From positions 1,736,001 to 1,800,000 of the forward strand of contig JAJHTX010000008.1 in the NCBI GenBank assembly GCA_032164295.1: 64,000 nucleotides of DNA, in the 5' to 3' direction. Numbering within the stretch: the first letter of the stretch is position 1; every line of letters begins with the position of its first letter. The stretch is from Inonotus obliquus. Lineage: Eukaryota; Basidiomycota; Agaricomycetes; Hymenochaetales; Hymenochaetaceae. Below, one piece after another: positions 12,600 through 23,896 of the stretch. The position numbers were made by a program, and so were the translations under genes. A model generated the notes under the pieces. It did not search any database, had not been told where the DNA came from, and worked only from the letters and a program-made list of their open reading frames with translations.

Positions 12600-14625
12600 G
12601 CAACGCATATAGAGGCCTGTTTGCCTGCTTGATACAAACATCGTCCCATTCCACTTCATTTCGTCAACAACTTCTTCACTTCCCGATATTGTTCTTTCTC
12701 AACATCTGCAATTACAAACACAAATCAATATTTCGCCGTTGTCTCCGTGCTCTTCCCTGCCCGTATCGATTTTGCTATTATCGTTTCGCTGTACGTATCC
12801 GTTCATTGCTGTCCGTCCGACTCCTCGCTCGCATCTTTTTCACCGTTTTCTTTCAAGTCGCCTTCATTCACCGTCGTCCTTCATCCAATAAGTAAGCTAC
12901 TAAACGAACCCCTTGCCACCTTTCGCGCGAGGGCATCGTCGGTCGCGCCATACCTCGAAAGACCCCTTACTTTAGCTTACTTCCGCTTGCTTTAGTTTAA
13001 CCCGTTCCCCTTCCGTCACCAACTTCTCATTCATCTATTCGGACTTTGTTCACGAGAATTGAGAGGTGTATATTAAGTATTACAGGTTTGCCGGTTGAAA
13101 AAGTTGATTTGTGTAAATTATGTATGTATGGATTTGATCTTGTTCATAAAATGCTTTGTTTCCGTTAGTCTTTGCCATGCCATGATCGGATGGTGAGTGA
13201 GGGATGCTTGCAGGTGAACTAAGGAACAAAAAACAGAAATTTCTACAGTCTCTTCTGAAAGCTTGTACAGTTCTTGAAGACTGGTCCGGGATTTGCAATA
13301 GAGAATCCATCGAGGTCATGCAAGAACATTGTTGGGGAAGGAGTTTAGGGACAAACTAGGAGATTATCGATTATACTTCTCAAGTCCAACAGCGCAGCGG
13401 GAAACTCGTGAACTGAGGAGATGTCTCCGACACAGAGATTTGATCATTGATTGTGACTTCAAAGGCTTGTTGGAAGCAGGAGGAAAGGAGACTAAGTACA
13501 TGGAAGATATGTATCTACAAAAGGATAATATGTCTACAAAAGGGTGGATTCAAGATTTATATACATAAAGTGAACATGAATGACAGAGAGAAATAGAGAT
13601 GGTTCGGGAGGTCACAGAGGATTTACCGGCACTCGCTATGGCCAAGTTCGAAGTTCGAGGATGCCCAATCGATTGGAAAGGCGAACTTGCAGGAGCAGTC
13701 TGTCCGAGTGGTCTTGTCTTCACAACGATGAGTAGAGTTCCTCGCCTCGAGTCTGATTAATCGTGCATGAATAAAATGGTCTGACGCTCTTCCTTTTCTT
13801 GCTTTGATTTTTCCTTCCTTCTCGCTACTAGAAGTAGTCTTTTATAGCGTTTATCCCGTTTTGAGTCCTCAGTGCGTAAAGTGCAAGAAGCAAGAAACCC
13901 TTGAAGAGGTTCGCAGCAGACAGGATAAGTTAAACGAAGTGGTCGGGGAGATTGTTTTGTCTCGCACGCTCTGCTCGTAAGGCGCAATCTGAAAACGAAC
14001 AAGTAACCAAAGTTGAGTGTCATGACCCAATTAGTCCCGTTTTGAGTTGATGCAATGATACATATTGCCTGGCCGCGAATAGAGCCTGCTGAGCCCGCAA
14101 AAAGTCGTTATAGCGGTTTGAAAGAATGAGGAAGCTGAACCACGTTTCCATAGCAATCAAGGTAGCAGTGCTCTAAGAGCGCGTCCGCTGCGGATTTCGA
14201 AAGCCTGAATGTGAGAATATGTAAGATGATGAAAAGGCTTGGCATCGCGGCGAGGTCTTGGGACTGAAGTTCATACAGGAGATTATTGACTGAGAGTGCA
14301 TAGACATAGCAATGATGGAGCAATGATAGCGCGCGCAGTGATGGTGATGCTGCGGTAGTGATCGATCGACGTGCTGGGATCGACGTGCTGGAAGAGGAAC
14401 TAAATCATAACACACAGCTTAACCTCTATCCACCACCACCACCACCACGTCGTCCACCCCTCTCACCTCTGTTGTTCTCACCAGCCTGTAAAACACATCT
14501 GAAAAGCTAGTCGGGCACTAGTACCCTTCCAGCCAAAGTGCAGTGGCGACTCATTTCGCGCCTCACCTCACCTCACTCTCCTCTTCGCCTCTTTCTCCTT
14601 CACTCATTGTATTACACCTCGAAAA
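12600..14625. other. 2-kb spacer without a supported gene
   Basis: The first 450 bases are pyrimidine-rich, like a 3' UTR of the FHA gene or a fungal promoter tract. The remainder has scattered 70-90 codon frames with no motifs. A CT-rich, CACC-repeat stretch at about 14425-14610 just upstream of the next ATG looks like its promoter and 5' UTR. Confidence 0.4.
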
Positions 14626-15386
14626 ATGGCGTCTTGGTTAGTACGAGTGACTTCTGGGCTTTCCGTCTCGGTACTGATGTGACGTGTCGTTTGACGTAGG
14701 CTTGAATTACTTTCGTTCACTCTGGTATGTCATGTCTCGTCAGCTCCATGTCCGCACAGCGCATTTACCCACTGTTCCCCTTTCCGAAAACAAGATACTG
14801 GCCGCGTTCGTAGGCGCTATCATTGGCGTAAAATTCATCGCGGATCAGTTATCCTCAACAGTAGCTTCAACAAAGGAAACGTACGTCTTCTACGTGACTT
14901 CTCCGTGTTTATGCCAATCTGATTCGATTCGTCTGTATCAAATTCCCGTGATACGCTGTTAATTGCCACATCATCGAAACTGATGCATCCTAATACATCG
15001 CCTCGCTTCGTATTACAAGGCTGAAGAGCCGAGGTCTAACAATATCAGACAAGGGCGTCTCCGTACAGACTAGCTCTCGGTACGGTCGCAGTCGCGAAGA
15101 CTATGTCGATGCTACACAGCGCGGGTTCATGAAAGCTATGAATGCAGCGTCATTCTCGACGGCAGACAATATGGAAAACAGTGCCAATGGCTCTTACAGT
15201 CCGTCAAGTCGTGATAGAGTTGGTAGTTTGAGCCAATTGGCACCAAAGTTGGGACGTCACAATTCCAGTGCGAGTGTTATATCGACTGGGACGGGTGATG
15301 GTTCAGGATCGCTTTCGGATGGGAAGAATAAGAATGAGGGGGAGAAAAGAAGGTTTTTGTTGAGGAAGAGGCATTCGGAGTCGTAA
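14626..15386 (+). CDS. Small N-terminally membrane-anchored protein, unknown function
   Basis: Four exons: ATGGCGTCTTG at 14626, a short exon LELLSFTL, a third exon ILAAFVGAIIGVKFIADQL, and a fourth starting near 15022. The stop TAA is at 15384. Residues about 5-35 form one hydrophobic segment, interrupted by an intron, suggesting a single TM anchor or uncleaved signal. This is followed by STKETLKSRGLTISDKG, a Tyr/Arg/Ser region with a short helix FMKAMNAASF, and a Ser-rich tail ending KRRFLLRKRHSES. Clean splice sites and codon pattern make it a real gene. No named family was recognised; a small ER or organelle membrane protein is an inference from topology only. Confidence 0.7.
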
Positions 15387-16480
15387 TGTTTAATGTATGG
15401 GTGAGTGGTTGTTGAAGGTCGGGTTTGCTAGTTGCATGAATGACTGATTTTGGATAAGTTAAAAGGTGTATGCAAACCCTTCATGCATTTTCGCCTGTGC
15501 GTTGGTTTTCTCCGTCGTATCTATGTATCGACCCGAATCGAATTCCGTGCTGTTCTGTCCTATCATGTTTGTCAAAAAATGCTACCGGCTATCGAACGCC
15601 GATTTACTAGACACCACCTTCGCCTGCGCGCCGCTTTGTTCCATCGAGACGTGTTGTAATACTCATGCATGTGAAGGTGGCTATCCCCGTCTTCGTCATG
15701 GTCGTTGTAATATAAATATGATATGGACCGTCCATCGTGCATCGATGTTCCAACGTTCCTATCCCGATTTTGCATCGCACACTTTCAGTTCTCGTTTCAG
15801 AGCTTAGACTTTTCTTCAGCTTTACCCCGTTTGACCTTTGACCTTCCTCCTTTCCTTCAAGTAATCACTTGCTTCATTTGCGTCGCGTCTCCATCCTCCC
15901 ATCTCATTCTTCACCCATCTCATTCTTGACCGCTCTCCTCGCTTCCCGCTTCCTTCTGCTTTATTCCGTCTCCGTGTTCCGTATTCCGTATAACCGAATC
16001 CCTGGTGGGCTTTACCTCCGTCCTTTTTGAGTTTCTTTATCTCCCTTTTTAAATTGATTTCGGTTTCGTGGTGTTCTTTGGAGAGTAGAGCAGAGGTAAA
16101 ACGTAAAACGGAGAACCAAAATATAAGTTATTGAGTGTTTCTTTCGTTGTTTATTGTGTTTTATGTGTTTTTCGTTTTTTCGTGAATAGGATGGGTGAGC
16201 TAGAACGGTAGATGATAGGATGATGAAAGAAATAAATTTGATAGACTTTGTTAAGTTGATTTGCTCATTTAGGTGCAAGGTGTAAGGTGTGCAAAAGGTG
16301 TAAGGTGTGCGAAAGGTCGTTTCGCGATGTGTACGCGGAGATAGTATGTGTATTGAGCGTACAATGTACAGGCAATACTATCGATAGAACCAAAAAAAGA
16401 AACAAGCAAAACCGATAAGTGGGGAGAGAAATGTTGACGTGAACGCGATGCTTGCAGGACTGGGAAATAATGAATAGAGA
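15387..16480. other. Convergent spacer
   Basis: It separates two convergent genes. Several open frames (for example 15466-15807) are low-complexity T/C-rich sequence. Near 16270-16320 there is a short imperfect tandem repeat of GTGTAAGGTGTGC(A/G)AAAGG type. No gene supported. Confidence 0.4.
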
Positions 16481-18855
16481 TTAACTTACAGGTGCAGGTG
16501 CAGGTGCATGTAGAGAAGAAGAAGGGAGTTGATGAATACCAACACCAATACCGTCTACGTTAGCCATGAACGTAAACTCTAATCCTCCTTCGTCGTCTAC
16601 TTCCATCCCGCCACCACCACCACCACCATCACCATCACCAAGACCTTCTGGACCCCGACGATGAGCCCGCCGTGCGGCTTTCCGAGCGCGTTTGGCGTCC
16701 CGTTTGAGGGTTTTACGTGTTAGCGGGTTCGGGTTCGTGGTTACGTTCGGGTTTGGGTTTGGGTCTTGTATAATTCCGGGTTGGGTTTGAGTTTGAGTTT
16801 GGGAACGTGTTAGACGAGCGCGTTTTGCTGGAGGTGGAGAGGATTCGAGGTTTTGTGTTTGAGTGCGGGGGTGAGAGTGAGAGTGAGGAAGGATAGGGAT
16901 AGGGATAGAGGAGAGAGGGGAAATGGGGAGGGGAGAGGGAGATCGTGAGTGTGAACGTTTTCGAGGAATCTTGGGTACGAGATCGTCTGATTCCATCTCA
17001 ACTCTACATGTACAACAATTTGTTTTAGCAAAGCGTTGTTTGTAATTATCCCAAGTCGATAATTGAGAGAGACAGAAGGTTAGCTAACACTTACATTTCG
17101 TCATCCTGTCGTTCATCGTCTTGCATTTCATAATCGAATGCTCCAGCGTCAGCTTGTGAGAATAATCCTCCTAGATCGAACGCGGGAGCCAGTTGATTAA
17201 TGATTTGAACGGTTCCAACGTCTTCTGTTCCAGGTACCACAACCATCTCATCTCCTTTCCCCTCTCCCGCGCCTTGACCTTGACCTTGACCTTGTCCCTG
17301 TCCTTGTGATACCAAACCATACTTCGCCGCCAGACTCATGCCAACAACACTCGGAACAGCACTCGGATGTACTTCAGGCGGAGTTGAGTAATATGGGATC
17401 TTATTGGCGTAGAAGTCCCGAATGATTTGACGGGAGGCGGAGAGAATGTCTGGCGTACCGCCTTTGTGGAGACGACCGCTTGTGAGGGCGAGCATTGTTA
17501 GGAGCTCGAGTGTGTTTGGAGGTGTGGGAGGGGTAGGAAGGTTGTAAATCTGTTGGATGGTGGTTGGGTTGGTTCTTGAGAGGATTTGGTCAACTGGTTG
17601 TTCAAGACGTTAGATACGAATAAGATGAGAAAGGATACGAGGCAAAGAACGTACCAACAGCTATAGGATCATTTATATCTTCAACTCTAACAACATTTCG
17701 AAGGAGAATGTTACCACTCTCCTTTTCCTCATCATCGAAGATAACACCGGGAGAGTCAATCACTCGAATTCCTCTCTCAATCTGAACACTCTGGATCTCC
17801 TTCGTGAACCCTGCTTCAGCTGCGACGCCGCATACCTTCGCACGTCTTAAAGAGTTGATTAAACTACTCTTGCCGACATTAGGATAGCCTACGACTCCTA
17901 TCGTTATGCTGCCCCCAATTCTTGACTTGGATTTGGAGTTTGACTTGGAGGGAGCGGAGGAGAGGGAATGTTTGTAGGATTTGAGGAGGTTGAGGAGAGC
18001 TGGAGAGGTACGGGAATGGAGATTCGTGCGTTGGGATTGGGTAGAGGACTTGAAGGGGAGCGTGGGAGTTGTGTGGCGAAGGTACCGAAGCCAGGCCTCC
18101 GCGTTTTCGCGTGGGACAAGGTCTGACAAGAGGCACAAGAGAAGAGTAAGTTTAGGGGACGATATAAAGTACGGAAGGGGGGAGGTGAGGTTCACCGATT
18201 TTGTTAAGGACAAAGACGAGTCTCTTCCCTTCATGTTCCCTCCTTCTCACTTCTTCCTCCACAAGTCGACTCCTACACCCTTCCGGATCACGCGCATCTA
18301 GGACCAAGATGACAATATCACTCTCTTCGATTACTTTGTATAAAGTCCTGATGTACTGTCTTCGTAATTGCATCTTAAATTGATCTGCATCGGAGGTGGA
18401 GGTAGATGGGTCGGTAGAGTCTGGGTAAGTGGAAGACATAGATGCGTAGAGACGGTTTGCGGCTTCTGATTGTTCTGCGAGTGCTGCGAGGGAGGAGAGA
18501 GTCGGTTCAGAAGCCATGGGTGCGTCTGGATCGAGTCTGATTGGTTGGACGGAGCGCTGTACAGAGGCGTTTACGATCAATATTCGACTATGACAAAGAG
18601 GATGAGTAGACACACTTGAGCTGCTTTCCGTTGTTCTACATCTTTCTTTGCCTTCAAGTCAGGTAGCCTTGGTATCCCAGGATCCTTCTTGAGTTCTATA
18701 CGATGGTAGGTGATTGGTCAATTAAAATTTACTCTTTATAAAGACGCACTCGATTTCGTTGGGACCTCCTTCTTCGAGTGTTCTAGTTTCCACCTCCGAG
18801 TTAGAGTAGAGAAGACATCACTAAAGAGAGAAAAACACTGACTATTTCTTCCCAT
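16481..18855 (-). CDS. NUG1: Circularly permuted nucleolar GTPase Nug1 (60S subunit biogenesis/export)
   Basis: Nug1 is a nucleolar/nuclear GTPase needed for maturation and export of pre-60S ribosomes. The start at 18855 (MGRNK), spliced over a 60-nt intron, gives HSKKEVPTKSKLKKDPGIP, the basic N-terminal signature ending in KKDPGIP. The GTPase motifs occur in permuted order: DARDPEG and VLNKI (G4) near 18250-18330, then GYPNVGKSSLINS (G1) near 17870, AEAGFTKE (G2) and IDSPGVIFDD (G3) near 17745. The later exon has GRLHKGGTPDI and a C-terminal AFDLGGLFSQAD, matching the yeast protein's GRLGKGG and EFDLDGLF. An additional last exon (16996-16481) adds about 170 residues, rich in Pro, Ser, Arg and Asn, beyond the usual end. 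Gly-Gln repeats occur at about 17265-17305. It is divergent from the next gene with 284 bp between starts. Confidence 0.9.
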
Positions 18856-19138
18856 TCTCCTGGAGTGTTGTGAACATGAGATTCAGAACTGAGAAAGTCA
18901 GTCGCGACCACGGGACATGCACGTGCTTTGAAGCGTGTACGTAAACATTTCCAAATGAGGAAGGAAGGCTGAGCTGAGAACTAAATTTATGCGAATCAAC
19001 CGGACATTTACAGACACAGCGACGAAATACCTTATACTACATTGACTCCGTTACCCTAATGCTCGCTCACATTAGAGTAGGTGAGTTTTTTCCTTTCTCG
19101 GGCGTGCATTTGGCGCTGACTCGATACTAAGATTAATA
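18856..19138. promoter_or_regulatory. Bidirectional promoter region between NUG1 and the zf-4CXXC_R1 gene
   Basis: The two start codons are 284 bp apart in opposite directions, so this interval must hold both 5' UTRs and promoters. It contains a CACGTG-like patch (GCACGTGC near 18919) but no clear TATA box. Promoter function is inference from position. Confidence 0.45.
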
Positions 19139-22100
19139 ATGATGTACTCCGAACTTGCAAACTGGGACGGATCACTGGATTTACAACGTCAACGTGATCG
19201 TGACGCCTACAAAGAAGAGAGCACTGCGGAGGCAACGTATGTAATACCGCAGTGGCAAATTGACGAGTTCATCGCTGCGGATGACTGCGCGGAAGGAGAC
19301 AGATTAGTGTGTGACAGTGTGGAAGATGGATCGGGAATGGAAGTAGTTGCGGATGTGAATGGTGGTGAATGGGGGCAGGGGTGTGGACACGGTTTTGGCG
19401 CTCTTGTGAGAGAAGCGAGTATAAGCGCGAGTGACCTGAGCGATATGGAGTCTGTAGCGCGTGTACGTGTACGCAGGAAAGCAAGACGGAGAAGTGTGGA
19501 ACAGCATATGCTTCCAGAGGTGCGTTTCTTTCGTGTGGGCTATATTCCGTACGCGCTTTTAAGGATTTTTCTTGCGTACACTTTGTCAATTCCAACACAT
19601 TTTGCACTGCCTTGTCTCCAATGGAATATGGCAATTGACTTTCATATTGTTTTTGTCTAGATTGTCATCAGCCCGTTCAGGAACCCGACGCCAACGCTCA
19701 GAGTTCGTTCTCCAGGCCCACCACCTGAGGAACGAGATGTCGTACGTTGAGCTCTTGCGCTGGCGCATACATTGTCTCATTGAAAGTTCTCACCGCGTTG
19801 TTCATTAGGTGGCACGAAGACGTCACCCGCCAGATGGACCTGCACAGAACGTGAGTTCACTGTTTAGATCTACTTTTCTCCGCCATTAAGAAGAATCCAT
19901 CTTCAGGCCATTCGTACCAAGTCTGGCGCTCCAAAAAGAACTTACGCAGGGCCGAGGCGAAAAAAAGAAGCGTCTGTGCCAGCCGCTTTAATAAATGCCT
20001 CTTCTAGCTCAGCCGGCCCTAGTCGTATCGGACATCGCAGTTCAGCGCTTACCCGCGAATCCGGGAGATATATCGACAAGAGTTTGGAAGCAGATAATTC
20101 AATTGACTCGAAAGGAGGCTCTCCTAATGTCTCTTCTTGCCAACCGATAACGGCATATAGTGCTTCGAGTAGTCCTTCTGTTGGTTCTCAATACATCTAT
20201 ACCTTTGCATTCACTAATGTAATTATGTCCTAGCGTCCTCGATCGAATGGTGAACCTTCTCGATCACCCGTCATAACCCCACCAGACTCCAAAAGGCGTA
20301 ATGATTATTCAAGAAATCCAGTCTACTCTTCCCTTTCGGAAATTATTAATGGTGCAAGGCAGCATACATTAGAACACCAGGCAGCACTTCTCGAGAAGCC
20401 CGGAAGACTACAAACACCATCATCATCTTCAAATGTCCCTCGGTCAAGGCACGACGCCCAATGCCCCAAGCCTGCCGCAAACCGCCCTCCACGTAATATT
20501 TTTGACTGTGTGCTGGTACCTCCTCCAAGGCGCCCTTTCCTACGGGACACGTACAAGCCTATGAGGTACTACTTTACGAAGGAGGTAGAAGCAGAAAGCC
20601 TTGCTAAGGCGAAGAGACCGAAAGGAAAGGAGCGAGAACGCGAGCGATCTGTGTCTATAGGAGTCAAGAGTGTTGGTGCTCGAGGAATAAAGAGAGGACC
20701 GCCGAAGAGGAATCAGAAGGAGAAGGAGAAGCAACCTGAGGAGGAAGTCATCTACGTTTCGTCTAGCACCGAGGCGCCAAGTATTGGTCCGTCGAAAAGT
20801 GCGCCAGTAAGGCGTACATACGGCTCTGGTGACGCAATCCGCCGACGATCGAAGATAATACAGCCAATAGTTATTGACCCAAGCTCGGAGGACGAATGCC
20901 ACCCTCCAGATCGTGATTCGCCTCGGAGACCGCCTATGAAGGATTCCATTGTGATCAGATCGAAACCGATACCGACTGCAAAAAGGATGTCGAAAGGTCG
21001 GAAGAAGGACGTTATCTTGTCTTCTGATGACAGTTCGGCGAAATCGGTTTCAGAAATGATTGTGGTTGAGAGTGCTAACAAGCCGTTGTCTCCTTCCGGA
21101 CCTCGACCTGGATCATTATTGTTGGATGTACTCCAGACACCACCAAGGCGATCAGAAAGGTCTGGAAAGGAACGAAGAACGGAGATTGGCGTTGATAAGG
21201 GCGTTCTTATTGCAGAAGAACATGGCGGAGAAGGTGCTACAATGGAAGCAGAGGGCGGAGCAGATGCCGTATCTAGTTCACCGTCCAAGAATTCGAGTAC
21301 TCCAACGTTTCATCTTCCCATGGCGACGTTACCTCCGCCTTTGGACTCGACCGTAGTCGTCGGTCGTAACAAACCCTCTGCATATCCAAGTTACGACCAT
21401 TCAGCGGAGGCGAGATCACCAACTCTGCTTCTATCCACTGCTCCAAGTCGACTCAGGTCGCCTTCGCCTTCGTCGAGGTCGACGACTCTGGCAGTTCGGG
21501 AGGAGACGTTGGCAGAATGTGCTTCTGATGCATCCGAAGAGATGGAAACGAACTTGAAGACGAAGTCGCGAGGTGCTGACATGAACGAGAAGGAGAAAGA
21601 GAAGCTATTGGGGGAGGTTCTTAAGCCCAAAGTTGCGCGAGAAATGAGTGGGGAAGCTGTGGATGCGCAAGAAGACAGCGGAAGTGAAAGTGATAGCGAG
21701 AGCGAGAGCAGTAGCGACGAGGAAGACGACGTATGCCATCGTTGCCGAAGTCGGAATATTTACGCAAAGATGAAGTGTACGAACATCAAGGAGAAGGGCG
21801 TCTGTCCGTTGCATTATTGTCATCGTTGCATTGCCGTTTAGTGAGTTCTTTAGTGCTTCATGTTACAGCTCGCGCTCTTAATTCACTCATTCGTACCTAC
21901 GTAGCTTTCCGAAAATCGAGTTTGACCCCTATTCACCGACGTTCGTTTGTCCTTCTTGCAAGGCAACGTGCGATTGCATTGGTTGTTGTAGAAAACGTGG
22001 CGAACCTGAACGCCCACCCCAGCGCACACGCAAGTGGAACGAGTTGGGTGTTGAGCTGCTTCTCTCGCAACAGGAGACGCGTCGGCGTGAACGAGCTGAA

Positions 22101-23378
22101 ATGCGACGAGCTGCAGGGTTACCTGAGCGACCAAAAAAAACTAAGCCCCGCAAGCGCTTTCGCAATACAAACGTAAAAGCTAACAGAGCTGCGGATATCG
22201 GTGAGGAAGCAGAGGACTGGCTTAGGAGACAACGTGCCGGAAATCGAAAAATACGTGCTTTTGTTGGTGCATGGCAAGATTCATGGGGACCTACGCCATT
22301 TTGCGTGCATGGGATGGATAGTGTTGATTTCGATGTGCATGCTATTGATGGTCGAGGGAAAGGGAAAGGAAAAGACATCGATCCCGGCGTTCGGTTGTAC
22401 GTAGGTGATGAGCGAGCATTGCATCGCCCGTTTCTACGAGCGGAGGAAGTTACAATTCGCGTTCCTGTACATCAACCTTATCCACAACCAGAAGCAAGTT
22501 CATCGAGTCAAACTCAGAAGAAGCGACCGGGAAGGAAACGCAAGAAGGTTGCTGCTGGTATTGAGGATGTGATATTCGTTAAACCTGCTTCTGAAGTTCC
22601 GGAGAGGAAGAAACGACGCCCGCAGAAATCGCTCACCATACCTGCACCGGAAATTACGATGGATCAGGATCAGGATCAGACGGATGGAGTGTCTTCAAGC
22701 GCAACGTCTCCGTTTTACTACCCTACTCCGGACGATTATTCCCCCTTCCATGGTTTGCCTGGGAGTACCTCGACTGCAAATCCCGACGCGTATGGTTATC
22801 CATACGGTTACCCGGGTATTGCGAATGACCCGATCAATGGTCCGTTTGGGGCTGATGTATTTGGTATGGGAGGAGAAGGTGTGTGTGGGTACGAGCCGGA
22901 TTGGGACAGTCTTGGCACGGGCCTGGATGCTGATAAGAAGGATGTTGGACAGGAGGCGGATTTCTCATACCAGGGGACATATGATTCGTATGCTGCAGCC
23001 TTGGGAGAAGGTACTGGTCTCGTAGACACCAACAAGGATCTTATGCCGCTTATTGATCCAACGCTCCTCGACCCGGACAATACACCCAAACCTAGCCAAC
23101 AAAGCCCATCAATAACACCAGGACCATACGACCCGAACACAAATTCAGTTCCGGCTCCAAGTCCCGACTCAATGCCCGACCCAGACCCAACACCACTCTC
23201 AGATTCAGATTCGGACGAAGACCCAAGCCGATACCTGACACCTCATGCGAACGTCCAGTCGACACTCATGTCCGTGCCAATGATCTACGGTGTTCCAAGT
23301 TCGACTGGGCTATCGTTGCATGAACTGCAGAAGACTGTTAGTGAGTCTCTGAGCGCTTTGACTTCGCCTGCTCTGTGA
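19139..23378 (+). CDS. zf-4CXXC_R1 zinc-finger nuclear protein (CDCA7/R1-type domain)
   Basis: About six exons form a protein of roughly 1,270-1,300 residues. The recognised domain is the zf-4CXXC_R1 cysteine domain (R1/CDCA7 type) near 21730-22010: CHRCRSRNIYAKMKC, then CPLHYCHRC, an intron (about 21843-21904), then FVCPSCKATCDCIGCC followed by KRGEPERPPQ. Such domains occur in DNA- or chromatin-binding nuclear proteins. The 700-residue N-terminal region is disordered, with NLS-like KRGPPKRNQKEKEK, repeated Ser/Pro segments, and an acidic Ser-Glu run (GSESDSESESSSDEEDD) just before the finger. After the finger come RKWNELGVELLLSQQETRRRE and WGPTPFCVHGMDSVDF, then a Pro/Asp-rich tail to 23378. 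The start 19139 has two tandem ATGs (MMYSEL). The protein is probably a transcription or chromatin factor. Domain call is firm; biological role unknown. Confidence 0.85.
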
Positions 23379-23896
23379 CGAGGATTGCAATTTTGTCTTT
23401 CTGTTCTTCATCATGTCCTTGCAAGTGTTACATTTCATATCATATTTCAAGCGCATATTTCTGAAAACTCCTGCGACTGCTTGTTTATTAGGGTTACTGT
23501 ATTGGTTAAATTTCATTGTCCGTATCATTACCTATTATTCCCATTGTAAATTATTGTTTCGCTTGCTCTTCATCAATCCCCCTACATTTTCAGTTCTATA
23601 ATTTCTGCTTAGTCGTTCCCAATGTTGGCCGAACTGTAAATCACAATCACTCATCCCTGACAGGTGGTGGTGGCTTGGGCGTTTACACAACACAAACGTC
23701 GATCATTCTGTGGTAAAAATCGTGAGAAACGACGATCACTTTCACATGACCGAATAAGAAAACGTGACAGCAAGTATTTATTTTGAAAGTCGATCTTGTG
23801 AACAGGACAGACCGCGACGAGCAATTCGACCCTTGCGCGCGCGACAACGCGTCCGCAAGAAGATATCTCTACGCTCCTTCTCTTGAGCGAGCAAAA
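23379..23896. promoter_or_regulatory. Spacer and SAC3 5' region
   Basis: 518 bp between two same-strand genes. It is AT-rich after the upstream stop, with GCGCGCG-rich sequence about 50-60 bp before the SAC3 ATG. No gene. Confidence 0.4.

Noticed and set aside
16270..16320. Short GTGTAAGGTGTGC repeat as a CRISPR-like or satellite array
   Set aside because: Only two to three imperfect units with no spacers. A trivial local duplication in 3' flanking DNA.
18856..19000. Minus-strand frame upstream of NUG1 containing ARACPVVATDFLSSESHVHN
   Set aside because: It looked like an N-terminal domain, but the 60-nt intron from MGRN(K) to HSKKEVPTKS gives the expected Nug1 start, leaving this as upstream sequence.
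20752..21288. 178-codon minus-strand frame
   Set aside because: Antisense shadow of the zf-4CXXC_R1 coding region. No splice support or motifs.
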